DNA from: Schleiferiaceae bacterium
GTDB lineage: Bacteria; Bacteroidota; Bacteroidia; Flavobacteriales; Schleiferiaceae
Length of the DNA: 26,905 nt
NCBI GenBank assembly: GCA_023260615.1
Contig: JALQUY010000003.1
Span: forward strand, 7,766-34,670
Direction of reading: 5' to 3'
The notes below the pieces were generated by a model. That model saw nothing but the letters and a program-made list of their open reading frames with translations. It was not told where the DNA came from and searched no databases. Both the position numbers and the translations under genes were made by a program. This document shows, piece after piece, positions 14,579 to 21,555 of the stretch (position 1 is its first letter; each line of letters opens with the position of its first letter).

Positions 14579-14962
14579 TTACCGCGCCCAACCGGGTGGC
14601 TTTGGTGCAGGACAGTGCCGAATCTGGATATAGCGATCTTTCAGCTCAAAGTATTCCAGATCATACACCCCATAGCACAAGGTTCCATCTTCCATCAATT
14701 CAAAGGTGGTACTCATCTTAGGATCAAAGCCATGCAGCATCAATTCGTCTTTATGGACCAGGCTTTGGCCCGCTTGCAGGTGGTCAAAAAGAAGGCTGTA
14801 GTTCTGCTTCAAACTTCGGTGGTAGGGCCTGCAAATTTTGTTCGCATCCATCATTCGGGCATTGTGGTAGGAATTCCTGCAACCATCGTCGCAGTACTTC
14901 TTGTCGGCACGTCCAACGAGGGGTAAGCCACACTGTAAACAATAGGTTTGATTTCGTTTCAT
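14579..14962 (-). CDS. Small zinc-ribbon protein, function unknown
   Basis: A 127-residue protein whose N-terminus carries a four-cysteine zinc site: C8-x2-C11 and C24-x3-C28, embedded in CLQCGLPLVGRADKKYCDDGCRNSYHNAR. The DKKYC..CRNSYHN pattern is typical of short treble-clef or zinc-ribbon proteins annotated as hypothetical in Bacteroidota. The middle is helical and the C-terminal half predicted beta (FELMEDGTLCYGVYDLEYFEL). There is no catalytic motif. It may bind nucleic acid or protein, but that is only suggested by the zinc site. The ATG at 14962 is chosen because the Cys motif begins 7 residues later. It is divergent from ssb across a 177-bp AT-rich spacer, and co-directional with the flavoprotein gene 27 bases downstream. 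Confidence 0.75.
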   Translation of the reverse strand: MKRNQTYCLQCGLPLVGRADKKYCDDGCRNSYHNARMMDANKICRPYHRSLKQNYSLLFDHLQAGQSLVHKDELMLHGFDPKMSTTFELMEDGTLCYGVYDLEYFELKDRYIQIRHCPAPKPPGWAR

Positions 14963-14988
14963 GGTGATGTTTTTGATTATGAGTTATT

Positions 14989-14999
14989 CGTTCGGAACG
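14989..14999. promoter_or_regulatory. CGTTC-G-GAACG palindrome in the divergent zinc-ribbon/ssb spacer
   Basis: A perfect 11-bp odd palindrome in an otherwise AT-rich 177-bp spacer (14963-15139), 27 bases from the zinc-ribbon start codon and 140 from ssb. Its GC content stands out, so it could be an operator for one or both genes. It does not resemble the cassette dyad. The rest of the spacer holds only weak -7-like matches, for example TTATTTTG at 15004-15011 on the plus strand. Confidence 0.35.
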
Positions 15000-15139
15000 C
15001 AATTTATTTTGTGTCATATGAGATAGTCGTTTGTAAATGGATAAAATTATTTACAGCGTTTTTAACAGTTTGTACCGCTATTTATACGATTGATTAACAA
15101 GGAATTAAAAATTTTGAATTGAATTAAAAAACCAATCAA

Positions 15140-15505
15140 ATGGCAAACATGAAAAACAGAATCACGTTAATTGGTCGCTTAGGCCAGAATCCCGAACTCA
15201 AGACATTTGACTCTGGATCACAAAAATGCACCTTCTCGCTAGCGACCCATGAAAGCATCAAGAATGCGCAAGGAGAAAAGCGGGATGAAACACAGTGGCA
15301 TCAGGTGGTGGTATGGGGCGCGCTTTCGGACCTTGCCTTGAAATACCTCAAGAAGGGGGATTTATGTGCTTTGGAAGGAAAGGTGCAGTACCGAAGTTAT
15401 CAGGACGCGCAAGGCGCTACTCAGTACCGGACAGAAATTGTCGGGAAAGACCTTCAGTTCTTGAGCCCTGTTTCAGGTGCGGATATGCCCAACGAAGCCA
15501 AATAG
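15140..15505 (+). CDS. ssb: Single-stranded DNA-binding protein, short form without acidic tip
   Basis: A 121-residue SSB. The OB fold is complete: NRITLIGRLGQNPELK at the start, FSLATHES, the aromatic WHQVVVWG (W52 region), LKKGDLCALEGKVQYRSYQDAQG and TEIVGKDLQFLSP. It ends ADMPNEAK directly after the OB fold. The glycine/glutamine-rich linker and the DDDIPF-like acidic tip that recruits repair and replication proteins are absent. It is therefore probably an accessory paralogue (compare the short SsbB-type proteins), and the genome should have a longer main SSB. MANMKN offers two starts; the first ATG (15140) is used. The 3' end overlaps the convergent M14 gene by 52 bp (15454-15505), the longest overlap in the window. 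Confidence 0.92.
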   Translation: MANMKNRITLIGRLGQNPELKTFDSGSQKCTFSLATHESIKNAQGEKRDETQWHQVVVWGALSDLALKYLKKGDLCALEGKVQYRSYQDAQGATQYRTEIVGKDLQFLSPVSGADMPNEAK

Positions 15506-16476
15506 GCCTCGTCTAAGACCGCACCAAGCTCCAGGTGGCCCAGGGAGGTGGGTGTTTCCGTGCGCAACCAGGTAGGTTGTTCGGCATGGTAGGCATCTAC
15601 CTCCCACTTCACGGCATACTGCCCGTTCCGAACCATCTCATGCACTCGAAGGTGGCAATGACCGCCGGGATGCGCAATAACCCATTCGTTGGCAGGGCTT
15701 GCATTTAAAGGAAGTTGGGTGTAGGCGGACCATTCTTTACCGATAAGCCACTGGGATGCTTGGGCGTCCAATGCGCGAAGGCATTCTGCTTCAGCGAGGG
15801 CCACCGTCTTTCGTCCCCAATCCGCTGGTGAAATACCCGTTTCAAAGGTGATGGTCGCACAGCCAGTCTCCTGGAAGTATTCGCCAAAGGCTGTCGGGTA
15901 AAAGGAATCGTCAAAACGAGCAACCTGGCCTGGAAAGGCCACCGTCAAAGCACGGGCCCAGTGGTGCAAGATGCTTTGCGCTTGGTATTGAGAGACTGTG
16001 GTGTGCTCGGGGTGCCCTTTGGGAGCCAAGAGTGAGAAACTTGCAGGCTTGTCACCTCCCTCGGGATAAAATCGGGGCCGTTGATCGTGCAAGTTCAAGG
16101 CAATCTCAGGTTGAAAATAGCTTCGACAAGCCTCAAGGGCCTTAGCTTCCGCAGACACTTGATCCCGTGCATCACGGTTCACGTCCACGCCTCGGGCGTT
16201 CGTCCGAGTGAAAGCCTCTGCCCCATCTGGATTGAGGATAGGAATCACGCACCAGTGCCCCTGCACGTTGGAGCCGAGGAGCTGAAGCAGCGCCTCATAG
16301 CCAGTGGGTTCGTTGCCGTGCATCAGGGCCCAGGCTAGAATTCGGGGTCCACTGCCTTCCTGGACAAATGCGACAATAGGCCGTCCTTCTTCCGACGTCC
16401 CTATTAATCGCTCTTCCCAGCCAGACGCGGCTTGACGAGCAGATTGTAAGCGAGTGGTGAAGGATTTGTAGCGCAC
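15454..16476 (-). CDS. M14-family zinc carboxypeptidase
   Basis: A 340-residue cytoplasmic-looking protein (no signal peptide) with M14 metallocarboxypeptidase features: zinc ligands in HGNEPTG (His53, Glu56) and NLHDQ (His130), the substrate-binding NARGVDVNRD (about 93-102) and the catalytic glutamate in TFETG (Glu212). The C-terminal 100 residues form a beta-rich domain without motifs I recognise. Members cut C-terminal residues from peptides, peptidoglycan stems or succinylated amino acids; the substrate is not evident here. The start is GTG at 16476, supported by a -7-like box 4 bases upstream. It converges on ssb with a 52-bp overlap and diverges from the PhoD-like gene. Confidence 0.88.
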   Translation of the reverse strand: MRYKSFTTRLQSARQAASGWEERLIGTSEEGRPIVAFVQEGSGPRILAWALMHGNEPTGYEALLQLLGSNVQGHWCVIPILNPDGAEAFTRTNARGVDVNRDARDQVSAEAKALEACRSYFQPEIALNLHDQRPRFYPEGGDKPASFSLLAPKGHPEHTTVSQYQAQSILHHWARALTVAFPGQVARFDDSFYPTAFGEYFQETGCATITFETGISPADWGRKTVALAEAECLRALDAQASQWLIGKEWSAYTQLPLNASPANEWVIAHPGGHCHLRVHEMVRNGQYAVKWEVDAYHAEQPTWLRTETPTSLGHLELGAVLDEAYLASLGISAPETGLKN

Positions 16477-16480
16477 GGTT

Positions 16481-16488
16481 TAAAGATA
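16481..16488 (-). promoter_or_regulatory. Candidate -7 box of the M14 peptidase gene
   Basis: TATCTTTA on the minus strand, 7 of 8 matches to TAnnTTTG, 4 bases before the GTG start at 16476. No -33 TTG seen. Confidence 0.4.
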
Positions 16489-16513
16489 CTACGTGGATTA
16501 GCCCGCTATACCC

Positions 16514-16521
16514 GATGTTTG
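16514..16521 (+). promoter_or_regulatory. Candidate -7 box of the PhoD-like gene
   Basis: GATGTTTG matches 7 of 8 positions of TAnnTTTG and ends 4 bases before the ATG at 16526. Transcription would begin at about the start codon. Confidence 0.35.
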
Positions 16522-16525
16522 CAGG

Positions 16526-17479
16526 ATGAAGAAATTTGCTGCCCTCCTCCTACTCGCGGGTACCATCAGTTTGAAGGCTCAAACCTTCACGTTTTGCGCG
16601 GGAAGCTGTGCCGACCTTCGCACGGACGAATCGGAATCCATTTTCCTTACCATTGCGAAAGAAGAAAAGCAGTTCTTCCTGTGGCTGGGCGACAATTTGT
16701 ACTTCAAAAAGCCCGATTGGCAGAACGAAAGCACCATGCGGGATGCCTACATGAAGCGATTCCAGGGGGATGCGGTTCAAATGCTCCTAAGCAGTAGCCG
16801 GCAGCTCGCCATTTACGACGACCACGATTACGGCCCCAACGATTCGGATTCCTCGTTTGCGGGCAAGCGAGAAAGCGCACAGGTCTTCGCGGAATTCTGG
16901 CTAGAAACACCTACACAAGTAGATCGCTACCACGACATTCGATGGTCAGAACGCTACGGGGATGTCCTGATGGTAGGCTTGGACGATCGCGCGCACCGAG
17001 GGCCGGTGGGCACGGTGATTTTAGGCAAGGAGCAGATGGCCTGGCTCGCAGGGCAACTCGACGCCAACAAAGACGCATCCATAGTCTTCATTGCTGTTGG
17101 ATCGCAGGTACTGAACGAAGCAGAAGTATTTGAAAACTACAGCCGTTTCCCCGCAGAGCGCGACGAACTCTTGGCCCTCTGCGCACGGGCAGAGATGCCC
17201 GTCGTCTTTTTGACTGGAGACCGCCACCACGGCGAAATCAGCCAGAAGCGCGTCAACGGAACGTTGTTGACGGAAATCACAGCCTCCCCCCTCACCTCCA
17301 CGACGCACAGCCCAAGTGCAGATGAGCTGAAGGCGAACAAATCGCTTGTGAAAAATACGGTGGTAAACGAGGCCCATTATGCACGTATCACATGGATGGA
17401 TGGGAAGCGCCTGTCGGTCCAATTGGTAGCCGCAAGCGGAAAAGATCTTGTTTCCAAAGAATTCAAGCTGGGCCGCTAA
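16526..17479 (+). CDS. Secreted PhoD-like metallophosphatase
   Basis: A 317-residue exported phosphoesterase. A signal peptide (MKKFAALLLLAGTISLKAQ, cut around residue 18) leads to the metallophosphatase core: CAGSC (24-28), WLGDNLYF (53-60), YDDHDYGPND (97-106) and a metal-binding TGDRHHGE (230-237). These are the PhoD-type blocks, GSC, GDxxY, DDHD and GDxHH. Length is shorter than full PhoD (about 500 residues), as in the compact Bacteroidota alkaline phosphatase D-like proteins. The likely location is periplasmic, hydrolysing phosphodiesters or monoesters; the natural substrate is unknown. First of four co-directional genes (gaps of 31 and 9 bp, then an overlap), so probably an operon. It is divergent from the M14 peptidase gene across 49 bp. 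Confidence 0.88.
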   Translation: MKKFAALLLLAGTISLKAQTFTFCAGSCADLRTDESESIFLTIAKEEKQFFLWLGDNLYFKKPDWQNESTMRDAYMKRFQGDAVQMLLSSSRQLAIYDDHDYGPNDSDSSFAGKRESAQVFAEFWLETPTQVDRYHDIRWSERYGDVLMVGLDDRAHRGPVGTVILGKEQMAWLAGQLDANKDASIVFIAVGSQVLNEAEVFENYSRFPAERDELLALCARAEMPVVFLTGDRHHGEISQKRVNGTLLTEITASPLTSTTHSPSADELKANKSLVKNTVVNEAHYARITWMDGKRLSVQLVAASGKDLVSKEFKLGR

Positions 17480-17510
17480 AACCATTCGGCCACTTGAGGG
17501 TTAAGAGGGC

Positions 17511-17963
17511 ATGTATGTACTCGAACGCACCCAAGAGCTGCCCGTCTCCGTAGCGCAAGCCTGGGAATTTTTCTCCTCACCTCACAATCTGGCCAAAATC
17601 ACGCCCAAGAATTTGGGTTTTAAAGTCCTAGGCGCCGTGCCAGAGCGCATGTACGAAGGTCTCTTCATCCATTACTACGTTTCGCCCTTGTTCGGCATTC
17701 CCATGAAGTGGACCACGGAGATCACCCACGTGAAAGACCAGCAGTACTTTGTGGATGAGCAGCGCATTGGCCCATACCGAATTTGGCACCACGAGCACTT
17801 CTTTGAAGCTACAGAGAACGGCGTACGCATGCTCGACCGGGTGCATTATGCGCTGCCCTTTGGGATTTTAGGACGTCTGGTGCATCCCTGGTTGGTAAAG
17901 CCACGCCTCGAGGAGATCTTTAACTTCAGATTCAAGGCGGCTGAGGCCCTCTTTCCTGCCTAA
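17511..17963 (+). CDS. SRPBCC-fold ligand-binding protein
   Basis: A 150-residue START/Bet v1-like (SRPBCC) protein. The N-terminal strand YVLERTQELPVSVAQAWEFFSSPHNLAKITP is the classic opening of the family, where a helix after strand 1 is followed by a proline-containing turn. Later HVKDQQYFVDEQRIGPYRIWHHEHFFEA and the C-terminal helix (RLEEIFNFRFKAAEALF) complete the helix-grip fold. Homologues are annotated as SRPBCC family, cell-division inhibitor-like or CDP-paratose epimerase-linked proteins; the ligand is unknown. It starts 31 bases after the PhoD-like stop and ends 9 bases before DUF2452. No signal peptide, so it is cytosolic and should not contact the secreted phosphatase. Confidence 0.85.
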   Translation: MYVLERTQELPVSVAQAWEFFSSPHNLAKITPKNLGFKVLGAVPERMYEGLFIHYYVSPLFGIPMKWTTEITHVKDQQYFVDEQRIGPYRIWHHEHFFEATENGVRMLDRVHYALPFGILGRLVHPWLVKPRLEEIFNFRFKAAEALFPA

Positions 17964-17972
17964 ATTTGGGCC

Positions 17973-18416
17973 ATGGCCAAATCCAAGCCTTTAACGGAAA
18001 ACCCCATCGACGCGGATAAGGTAGCGGAGCAACCCGGATTGCTGCCCTACGCACACCACGTGGGTGGCGTACCTATTGTTCCCACGGCGGAAGGAGTGCA
18101 GCGCAGCACCTCGCTGAATGCAATGGATTTCCAGACGGACTTACAGCTGGATCAAATTCGGGCTCAAATGGAGCTCCTAGCGGATCAAGCGCGAAGCATT
18201 CAGCGACGCAAGCAGGTGTCGGCATGGATTTATTCGGCCAAAATCAGTTTTAAGCCTGAAGTCAACCACGTTTACCATTTGTACCAGCGCGAAGACGGAG
18301 AACACGTTCTTTCGCTCTTGAGCCCGGAAGAATTTAGCCGCAGCAAGCGGAGTTTGGGTGAATTTGTGCACAGTGTTCGACTATTAGGCGATCACACTTG
18401 GCACATAGAACGATGA
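17973..18416 (+). CDS. DUF2452 family protein
   Basis: A 147-residue protein matching DUF2452 as I recall it: NPIDADKVAEQPGLLPYAHHVGGVPIVPT near the start, then a helical segment (DLQLDQIRAQMELLADQARSIQRRK) and a beta-rich end with FKPEVNHVYHLYQREDGEHVLSLLSPEEF. The family has no known function. No membrane segment, signal or catalytic motif is visible. The stop codon overlaps the next ATG (ATGA at 18413-18416), implying translational coupling with the hydrolase. Confidence 0.8.
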   Translation: MAKSKPLTENPIDADKVAEQPGLLPYAHHVGGVPIVPTAEGVQRSTSLNAMDFQTDLQLDQIRAQMELLADQARSIQRRKQVSAWIYSAKISFKPEVNHVYHLYQREDGEHVLSLLSPEEFSRSKRSLGEFVHSVRLLGDHTWHIER

Positions 18417-19078
18417 CCCCATCCCCTACCGCATTACAAGATTCCCGCTACGCTGAGGTTAAAGACGGCCGTGCGCAAGCGCAGGAAGTTTGGCTGCTGC
18501 ACGGGTATGCGAGCCACCAAGACGATTTGCACGGCTTAGCCCCCTATCTCACCAAGAACTTTACGGTTCGGTCCTTGCGGGCCACCTACCCCTTAGACAT
18601 GGGCGGCTATGCATGGTATTCGCTGAGTTTTGATGTGAATGGCGTTCGGCAGGTGGATTCTCCGGAGGCGTTTTCGTCTGTGGAACGGGTGAAGTTGGCG
18701 CTGGAATGGCATGCCGCTGAGTTTCCACAGTCTCCACGCCCTATACTCGTGGGATTTTCCCAAGGAGGTATTCTCAGTAACGCCATTGGATACAACCACC
18801 CACATTTGGTGCGTGGCGTAGCGGCGATAGCGAGCTATTTTCCATGGGAATGGGAAGGACATGCGGGCCAAGCAGAGAGCTTTAAACTCCCCTTTTGGGC
18901 TGCCGTAGGCACCGAAGATGGGGTCGTTCCGGCGAGTCTTTCGCTGCCAACGTACGAGCGTGCGCAAAAGAAAGAAGGCTTGAACCTAGAGGTTAAGACC
19001 TACCCTATGCCGCATACGATTAGTCCCGCGTGCTTTGCCGACCTGCATACCTGGTTGCTGGAAGTGGCAGCCGGCTAG
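18413..19078 (+). CDS. Alpha/beta hydrolase, phospholipase/carboxylesterase type
   Basis: A 221-residue serine hydrolase. The oxyanion-hole strand LLHGYASHQDD (28-38) and the nucleophile elbow GFSQGG (Ser116) are followed by the acid in GTEDGVVP (Asp169) and the base in PMPHTIS (His201). Together they form a full catalytic triad in the order and spacing of the small carboxylesterase/phospholipase family (YpfH/EstB-like). It is probably cytosolic. The natural ester is unknown. The ATG at 18413, overlapping the DUF2452 stop, is preferred to an upstream in-frame GTG. The last gene of the four-gene block; its stop TAG shares the palindrome CTAG (19075-19078) with the convergent pnuC stop. Confidence 0.9.
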   Translation: MTPSPTALQDSRYAEVKDGRAQAQEVWLLHGYASHQDDLHGLAPYLTKNFTVRSLRATYPLDMGGYAWYSLSFDVNGVRQVDSPEAFSSVERVKLALEWHAAEFPQSPRPILVGFSQGGILSNAIGYNHPHLVRGVAAIASYFPWEWEGHAGQAESFKLPFWAAVGTEDGVVPASLSLPTYERAQKKEGLNLEVKTYPMPHTISPACFADLHTWLLEVAAG

Positions 19079-19632
19079 TTTTTACTTCGCTCCTCCGATA
19101 GACGCCAAGAGTAGGCGCCATAGAAGGCCATAAAGAACATGATGGCGGAATAGCCCGCGTAGATAAGTAAGCCTCGGTCCGTGCAGAGAAACACCATGGC
19201 GAGGTTGATCCCCATCCACATGTACCAATTTTGAAAGATGCGCTGTGCCTGCATCCATGTTGCTACCACGCTGAACGAAAAGATGGCGGCGTCGGCATAC
19301 GGGCGTGGATTGTCGCTCCATTGGTCAAAGCCATAGCCAAGGGGCCAAACCACCGCCACAAGCAGCAACAGCATTCCCAGGAGACGAGTACCGGGCCAAT
19401 GCGCATGGGAAGAAAGGGATTCGGCCTGTGACCAGGTCCACCAGCCGTAGAGGGCTAATGCTGCGTACAGCGCGTTGAGAACCGCTTCTAGGTAGAGATG
19501 TAGGTCCCAGAAGAGAAAAACGGCTAGCACACAGCCTAGAAAGCCCGCGGGCCAGGCCCAACGCTTCTTCCAGACGATGCCGAGAGCGTAAAGCAGATTG
19601 AAACCGGCCGAGGCAATCTCAACGCGGTCCAC
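19075..19632 (-). CDS. pnuC: PnuC-family vitamin transporter (nicotinamide riboside or thiamine)
   Basis: A 185-residue inner-membrane protein with about seven hydrophobic segments and the PnuC signature region ALYGWWTW (60-67), an aromatic WxxW-type core. The family brings in nicotinamide riboside by facilitated diffusion, trapped by phosphorylation; relatives carry thiamine or riboflavin. Sequence alone does not decide the substrate. No thiamine or nicotinate riboswitch is visible, and no NadR- or kinase-like gene is adjacent. The start is GTG at 19632, 4 bases after the sucC stop, so it is co-transcribed with sucC. This pairing is odd functionally but is compatible with a link to central metabolism through cofactor supply. 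Confidence 0.88.
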   Translation of the reverse strand: MDRVEIASAGFNLLYALGIVWKKRWAWPAGFLGCVLAVFLFWDLHLYLEAVLNALYAALALYGWWTWSQAESLSSHAHWPGTRLLGMLLLLVAVVWPLGYGFDQWSDNPRPYADAAIFSFSVVATWMQAQRIFQNWYMWMGINLAMVFLCTDRGLLIYAGYSAIMFFMAFYGAYSWRLSEERSKN

Positions 19633-19636
19633 CCGT

Positions 19637-20827
19637 TTAGCCGACTAGTTCTTTGACCAGGGCTGCAGCTTCCTTGAGTTGAATGGCGGAATAGACCTTC
19701 AGGCCGCTTTCGTCGATCAAGGCCTTCGCTTCTGCAGCATTGGTGCCTTGCAAGCGAACGATGATGGGTACCGGAATTTCGCCAATGCTGGTGTAGGCAT
19801 CGACAATACCCTGGGCTACGCGGTCGCAACGAACGATACCGCCAAAAATGTTGACCAAAATGGCTTTCACATTGGGGTCTTCGAGGATGATACGGAAGGC
19901 TTTTTCCACGCGCTCAGCGTTAGCAGTTCCACCTACGTCCAAGAAGTTGGCAGGGTTTCCGCCGGCCATCTTGATGATGTCCATCGTGGCCATGGCCAAA
20001 CCAGCACCGTTTACCATACAGCCTACGTTGCCGTCCAACTTTACAAAGTTGAGGCCCGCTTGGTCTGCCTTGACTTCAGTGGGATCCTCTTCGCGGAAGT
20101 CGCGGAGGGCTGCCAATTCAGGATGGCGAATCAAGCCATTGTTGTCCAAAACAACTTTCGCGTCTACGGCTAAAATCTTGTTGTCGCTCGTCTTGAGGAC
20201 GGGGTTGATTTCAAACAGGCTAGCGTCAATGCCTTGGTAGGCGGCCATCAAGCTTTTTACGAAGGCCACCATCTCCTTGAAGGCAGCACCCGAAAGGCCG
20301 AGGTTAAACGCAATGCGGCGGGCTTGGAAATCCTGCAGACCCAAGGCAGGGTCGATATGCTCAACAAAAATTTTCTCCGGGCTGTGTTCCGCCACGGCTT
20401 CAATGTCCATGCCGCCTTCAGGGCTGTACATGATCATGTTTTGACCCGCAGCACGATCGAGGAGAATGCTCATGTAGTATTCTTCCGTCTCGCTTTCGCC
20501 AGGGTAGTAAACGTCTTCGGCAATCAAGACTTGGTGAACCGTCTTACCCTCTTTGGACGTCTGAGGAGTCACCAATTGCATTCCTAAAATATCGGTAGCG
20601 CGTGCTGTAACCTCGTCGAGATTCTTGGCCAATTTTACACCGCCTCCTTTTCCACGACCACCTGCATGTACTTGGGCTTTAACAACATACCACTGCGTGC
20701 CGGTTTCTTCAGTCATTGCTTTTGCTGCTGCAACGGCCTCTTCCGGCGTGCTAGCGACTTTACCGCGTTGAACACGTACGCCGTACTGGGCGAGAATTTC
20801 TTTTCCTTGGTATTCGTGGAGGTTCAT
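19637..20827 (-). CDS. sucC: Succinyl-CoA synthetase beta subunit (ADP-forming)
   Basis: A 396-residue SucC, half of the TCA-cycle enzyme that makes ATP or GTP while converting succinyl-CoA to succinate. An ATP-grasp domain occupies the first 240 residues: MNLHEYQGKEILAQYG opening, KAQVHAGGRGKGGGVKL phosphate-binding loop, and SLFEINPV with the metal-binding residues. The CoA-ligase domain follows, with GCMVNGAGLAMATMD and NIFGGIVRCD. The first 10 codons of a longer frame (MCGNHESTFS) are rejected because family members begin at MNLHEYQ. The alpha subunit (sucD) is not adjacent, as is usual in Bacteroidota. A perfect -7 box lies 27 bases upstream. Confidence 0.97.
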   Translation of the reverse strand: MNLHEYQGKEILAQYGVRVQRGKVASTPEEAVAAAKAMTEETGTQWYVVKAQVHAGGRGKGGGVKLAKNLDEVTARATDILGMQLVTPQTSKEGKTVHQVLIAEDVYYPGESETEEYYMSILLDRAAGQNMIMYSPEGGMDIEAVAEHSPEKIFVEHIDPALGLQDFQARRIAFNLGLSGAAFKEMVAFVKSLMAAYQGIDASLFEINPVLKTSDNKILAVDAKVVLDNNGLIRHPELAALRDFREEDPTEVKADQAGLNFVKLDGNVGCMVNGAGLAMATMDIIKMAGGNPANFLDVGGTANAERVEKAFRIILEDPNVKAILVNIFGGIVRCDRVAQGIVDAYTSIGEIPVPIIVRLQGTNAAEAKALIDESGLKVYSAIQLKEAAALVKELVG

Positions 20828-20854
20828 GGAGAATGTGCTTTCGTGATTGCCGCA

Positions 20855-20862
20855 CAAAGGTA
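20855..20862 (-). promoter_or_regulatory. -7 box of sucC-pnuC
   Basis: TACCTTTG on the minus strand matches TAnnTTTG perfectly and ends 27 bases before the sucC ATG (20827). The predicted leader is about 22 nt. Confidence 0.5.
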
Positions 20863-20887
20863 CTTCCCGAATGCTGGAATTCCGCGT

Positions 20888-20895
20888 TACTTTTG
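20888..20895 (+). promoter_or_regulatory. -7 box of lolD
   Basis: TACTTTTG matches TAnnTTTG perfectly and ends 6 bases before the lolD ATG (20902). A transcript would begin at the start codon or just before it. It is arranged back-to-back with the sucC box, 25 bases apart. Confidence 0.5.
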
Positions 20896-20901
20896 AGGGA
20901 T

Positions 20902-21555
20902 ATGTCCATCCTCTTACGTGCCGAATCTATCTCTAAGTCTTACGGGGACTTACAGGTCCTCAAGGAAGTTTCCTTGGAGGTTCCAGCCGGCGAATTCCTC
21001 GCCATTACGGGTCCCTCTGGTTCTGGAAAATCTACCCTCTTACACATACTGGGAGGCTTGGATTCGGCCGACTCAGGTCAATTGAGCTTTAATGGGCAGC
21101 CCTACCCTACCAAGTCCAAAGACATCGACCGCTTTCGCAACAGGGAATTGGGATTCGTATTTCAATTTCACCACCTCTTGCCCGAATTCACCGCGCTCGA
21201 AAATATATGCATGCCGGGCTGGGTCGGCGGTCAAAGTGACGTGGAAGCCCAGGCCCACAAATGGGCGAAAGCCTTTGGTATTGCGGACCGCCTGGGCCAC
21301 CTCCCTGGAGCCCTCAGTGGCGGCGAACAGCAACGCGTCGCTGTAGCCCGCGCCTTGGTGCACCAGCCCAAGCTGCTGCTTGCCGATGAGCCCTCGGGAA
21401 ACTTGGATAGCCAGCGCGCCGAAGAGCTCTTTCAGCTCCTCCAACAAGCCCGAAACGAAGCAGACCTCGCCATCGTGGTCGTCACGCACTCAGAAGCGTG
21501 GGCCCAAAATGCGGATCGCACCCTCCACCTCAGTGATGGCGCATGGCGGGATTGA
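20902..21555 (+). CDS. lolD: LolD-type ABC transporter ATP-binding protein
   Basis: A 217-residue ABC ATPase of the LolD/MacB clade, which in complex with LolC/LolE-like permeases extracts lipoproteins from the inner membrane. Motifs: Walker A GPSGSGKST (37-45), Q-loop FVFQFHHLLPEFTALEN, signature LSGGEQQR (138-145), Walker B LLLADEP (158-164) with GNLD after it, and H-loop VVTHS. The HHLLPEFTALEN stretch is the LolD family hallmark. No permease gene is adjacent here, so its partner must lie elsewhere. The start is ATG 20902; an upstream extension in the same frame is antisense to the sucC leader and is rejected. The stop overlaps the next gene by 13 bp. Confidence 0.93.
   Translation: MSILLRAESISKSYGDLQVLKEVSLEVPAGEFLAITGPSGSGKSTLLHILGGLDSADSGQLSFNGQPYPTKSKDIDRFRNRELGFVFQFHHLLPEFTALENICMPGWVGGQSDVEAQAHKWAKAFGIADRLGHLPGALSGGEQQRVAVARALVHQPKLLLADEPSGNLDSQRAEELFQLLQQARNEADLAIVVVTHSEAWAQNADRTLHLSDGAWRD

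Noticed and set aside
14963..15139. A small gene or tRNA in the spacer before ssb
   Set aside because: No open frame with a start or cloverleaf-like structure was found; only AT-rich DNA and one palindrome.
19075..19632. Thiamine or nicotinate riboswitch controlling pnuC
   Set aside because: Only 4 bp separate pnuC from sucC, and the sucC leader is about 22 nt, too short for any known riboswitch.
20828..20857. Ten-codon N-terminal extension of SucC
   Set aside because: SucC proteins begin at MNLHEYQGK, and the extension would overlap the predicted -7 box.
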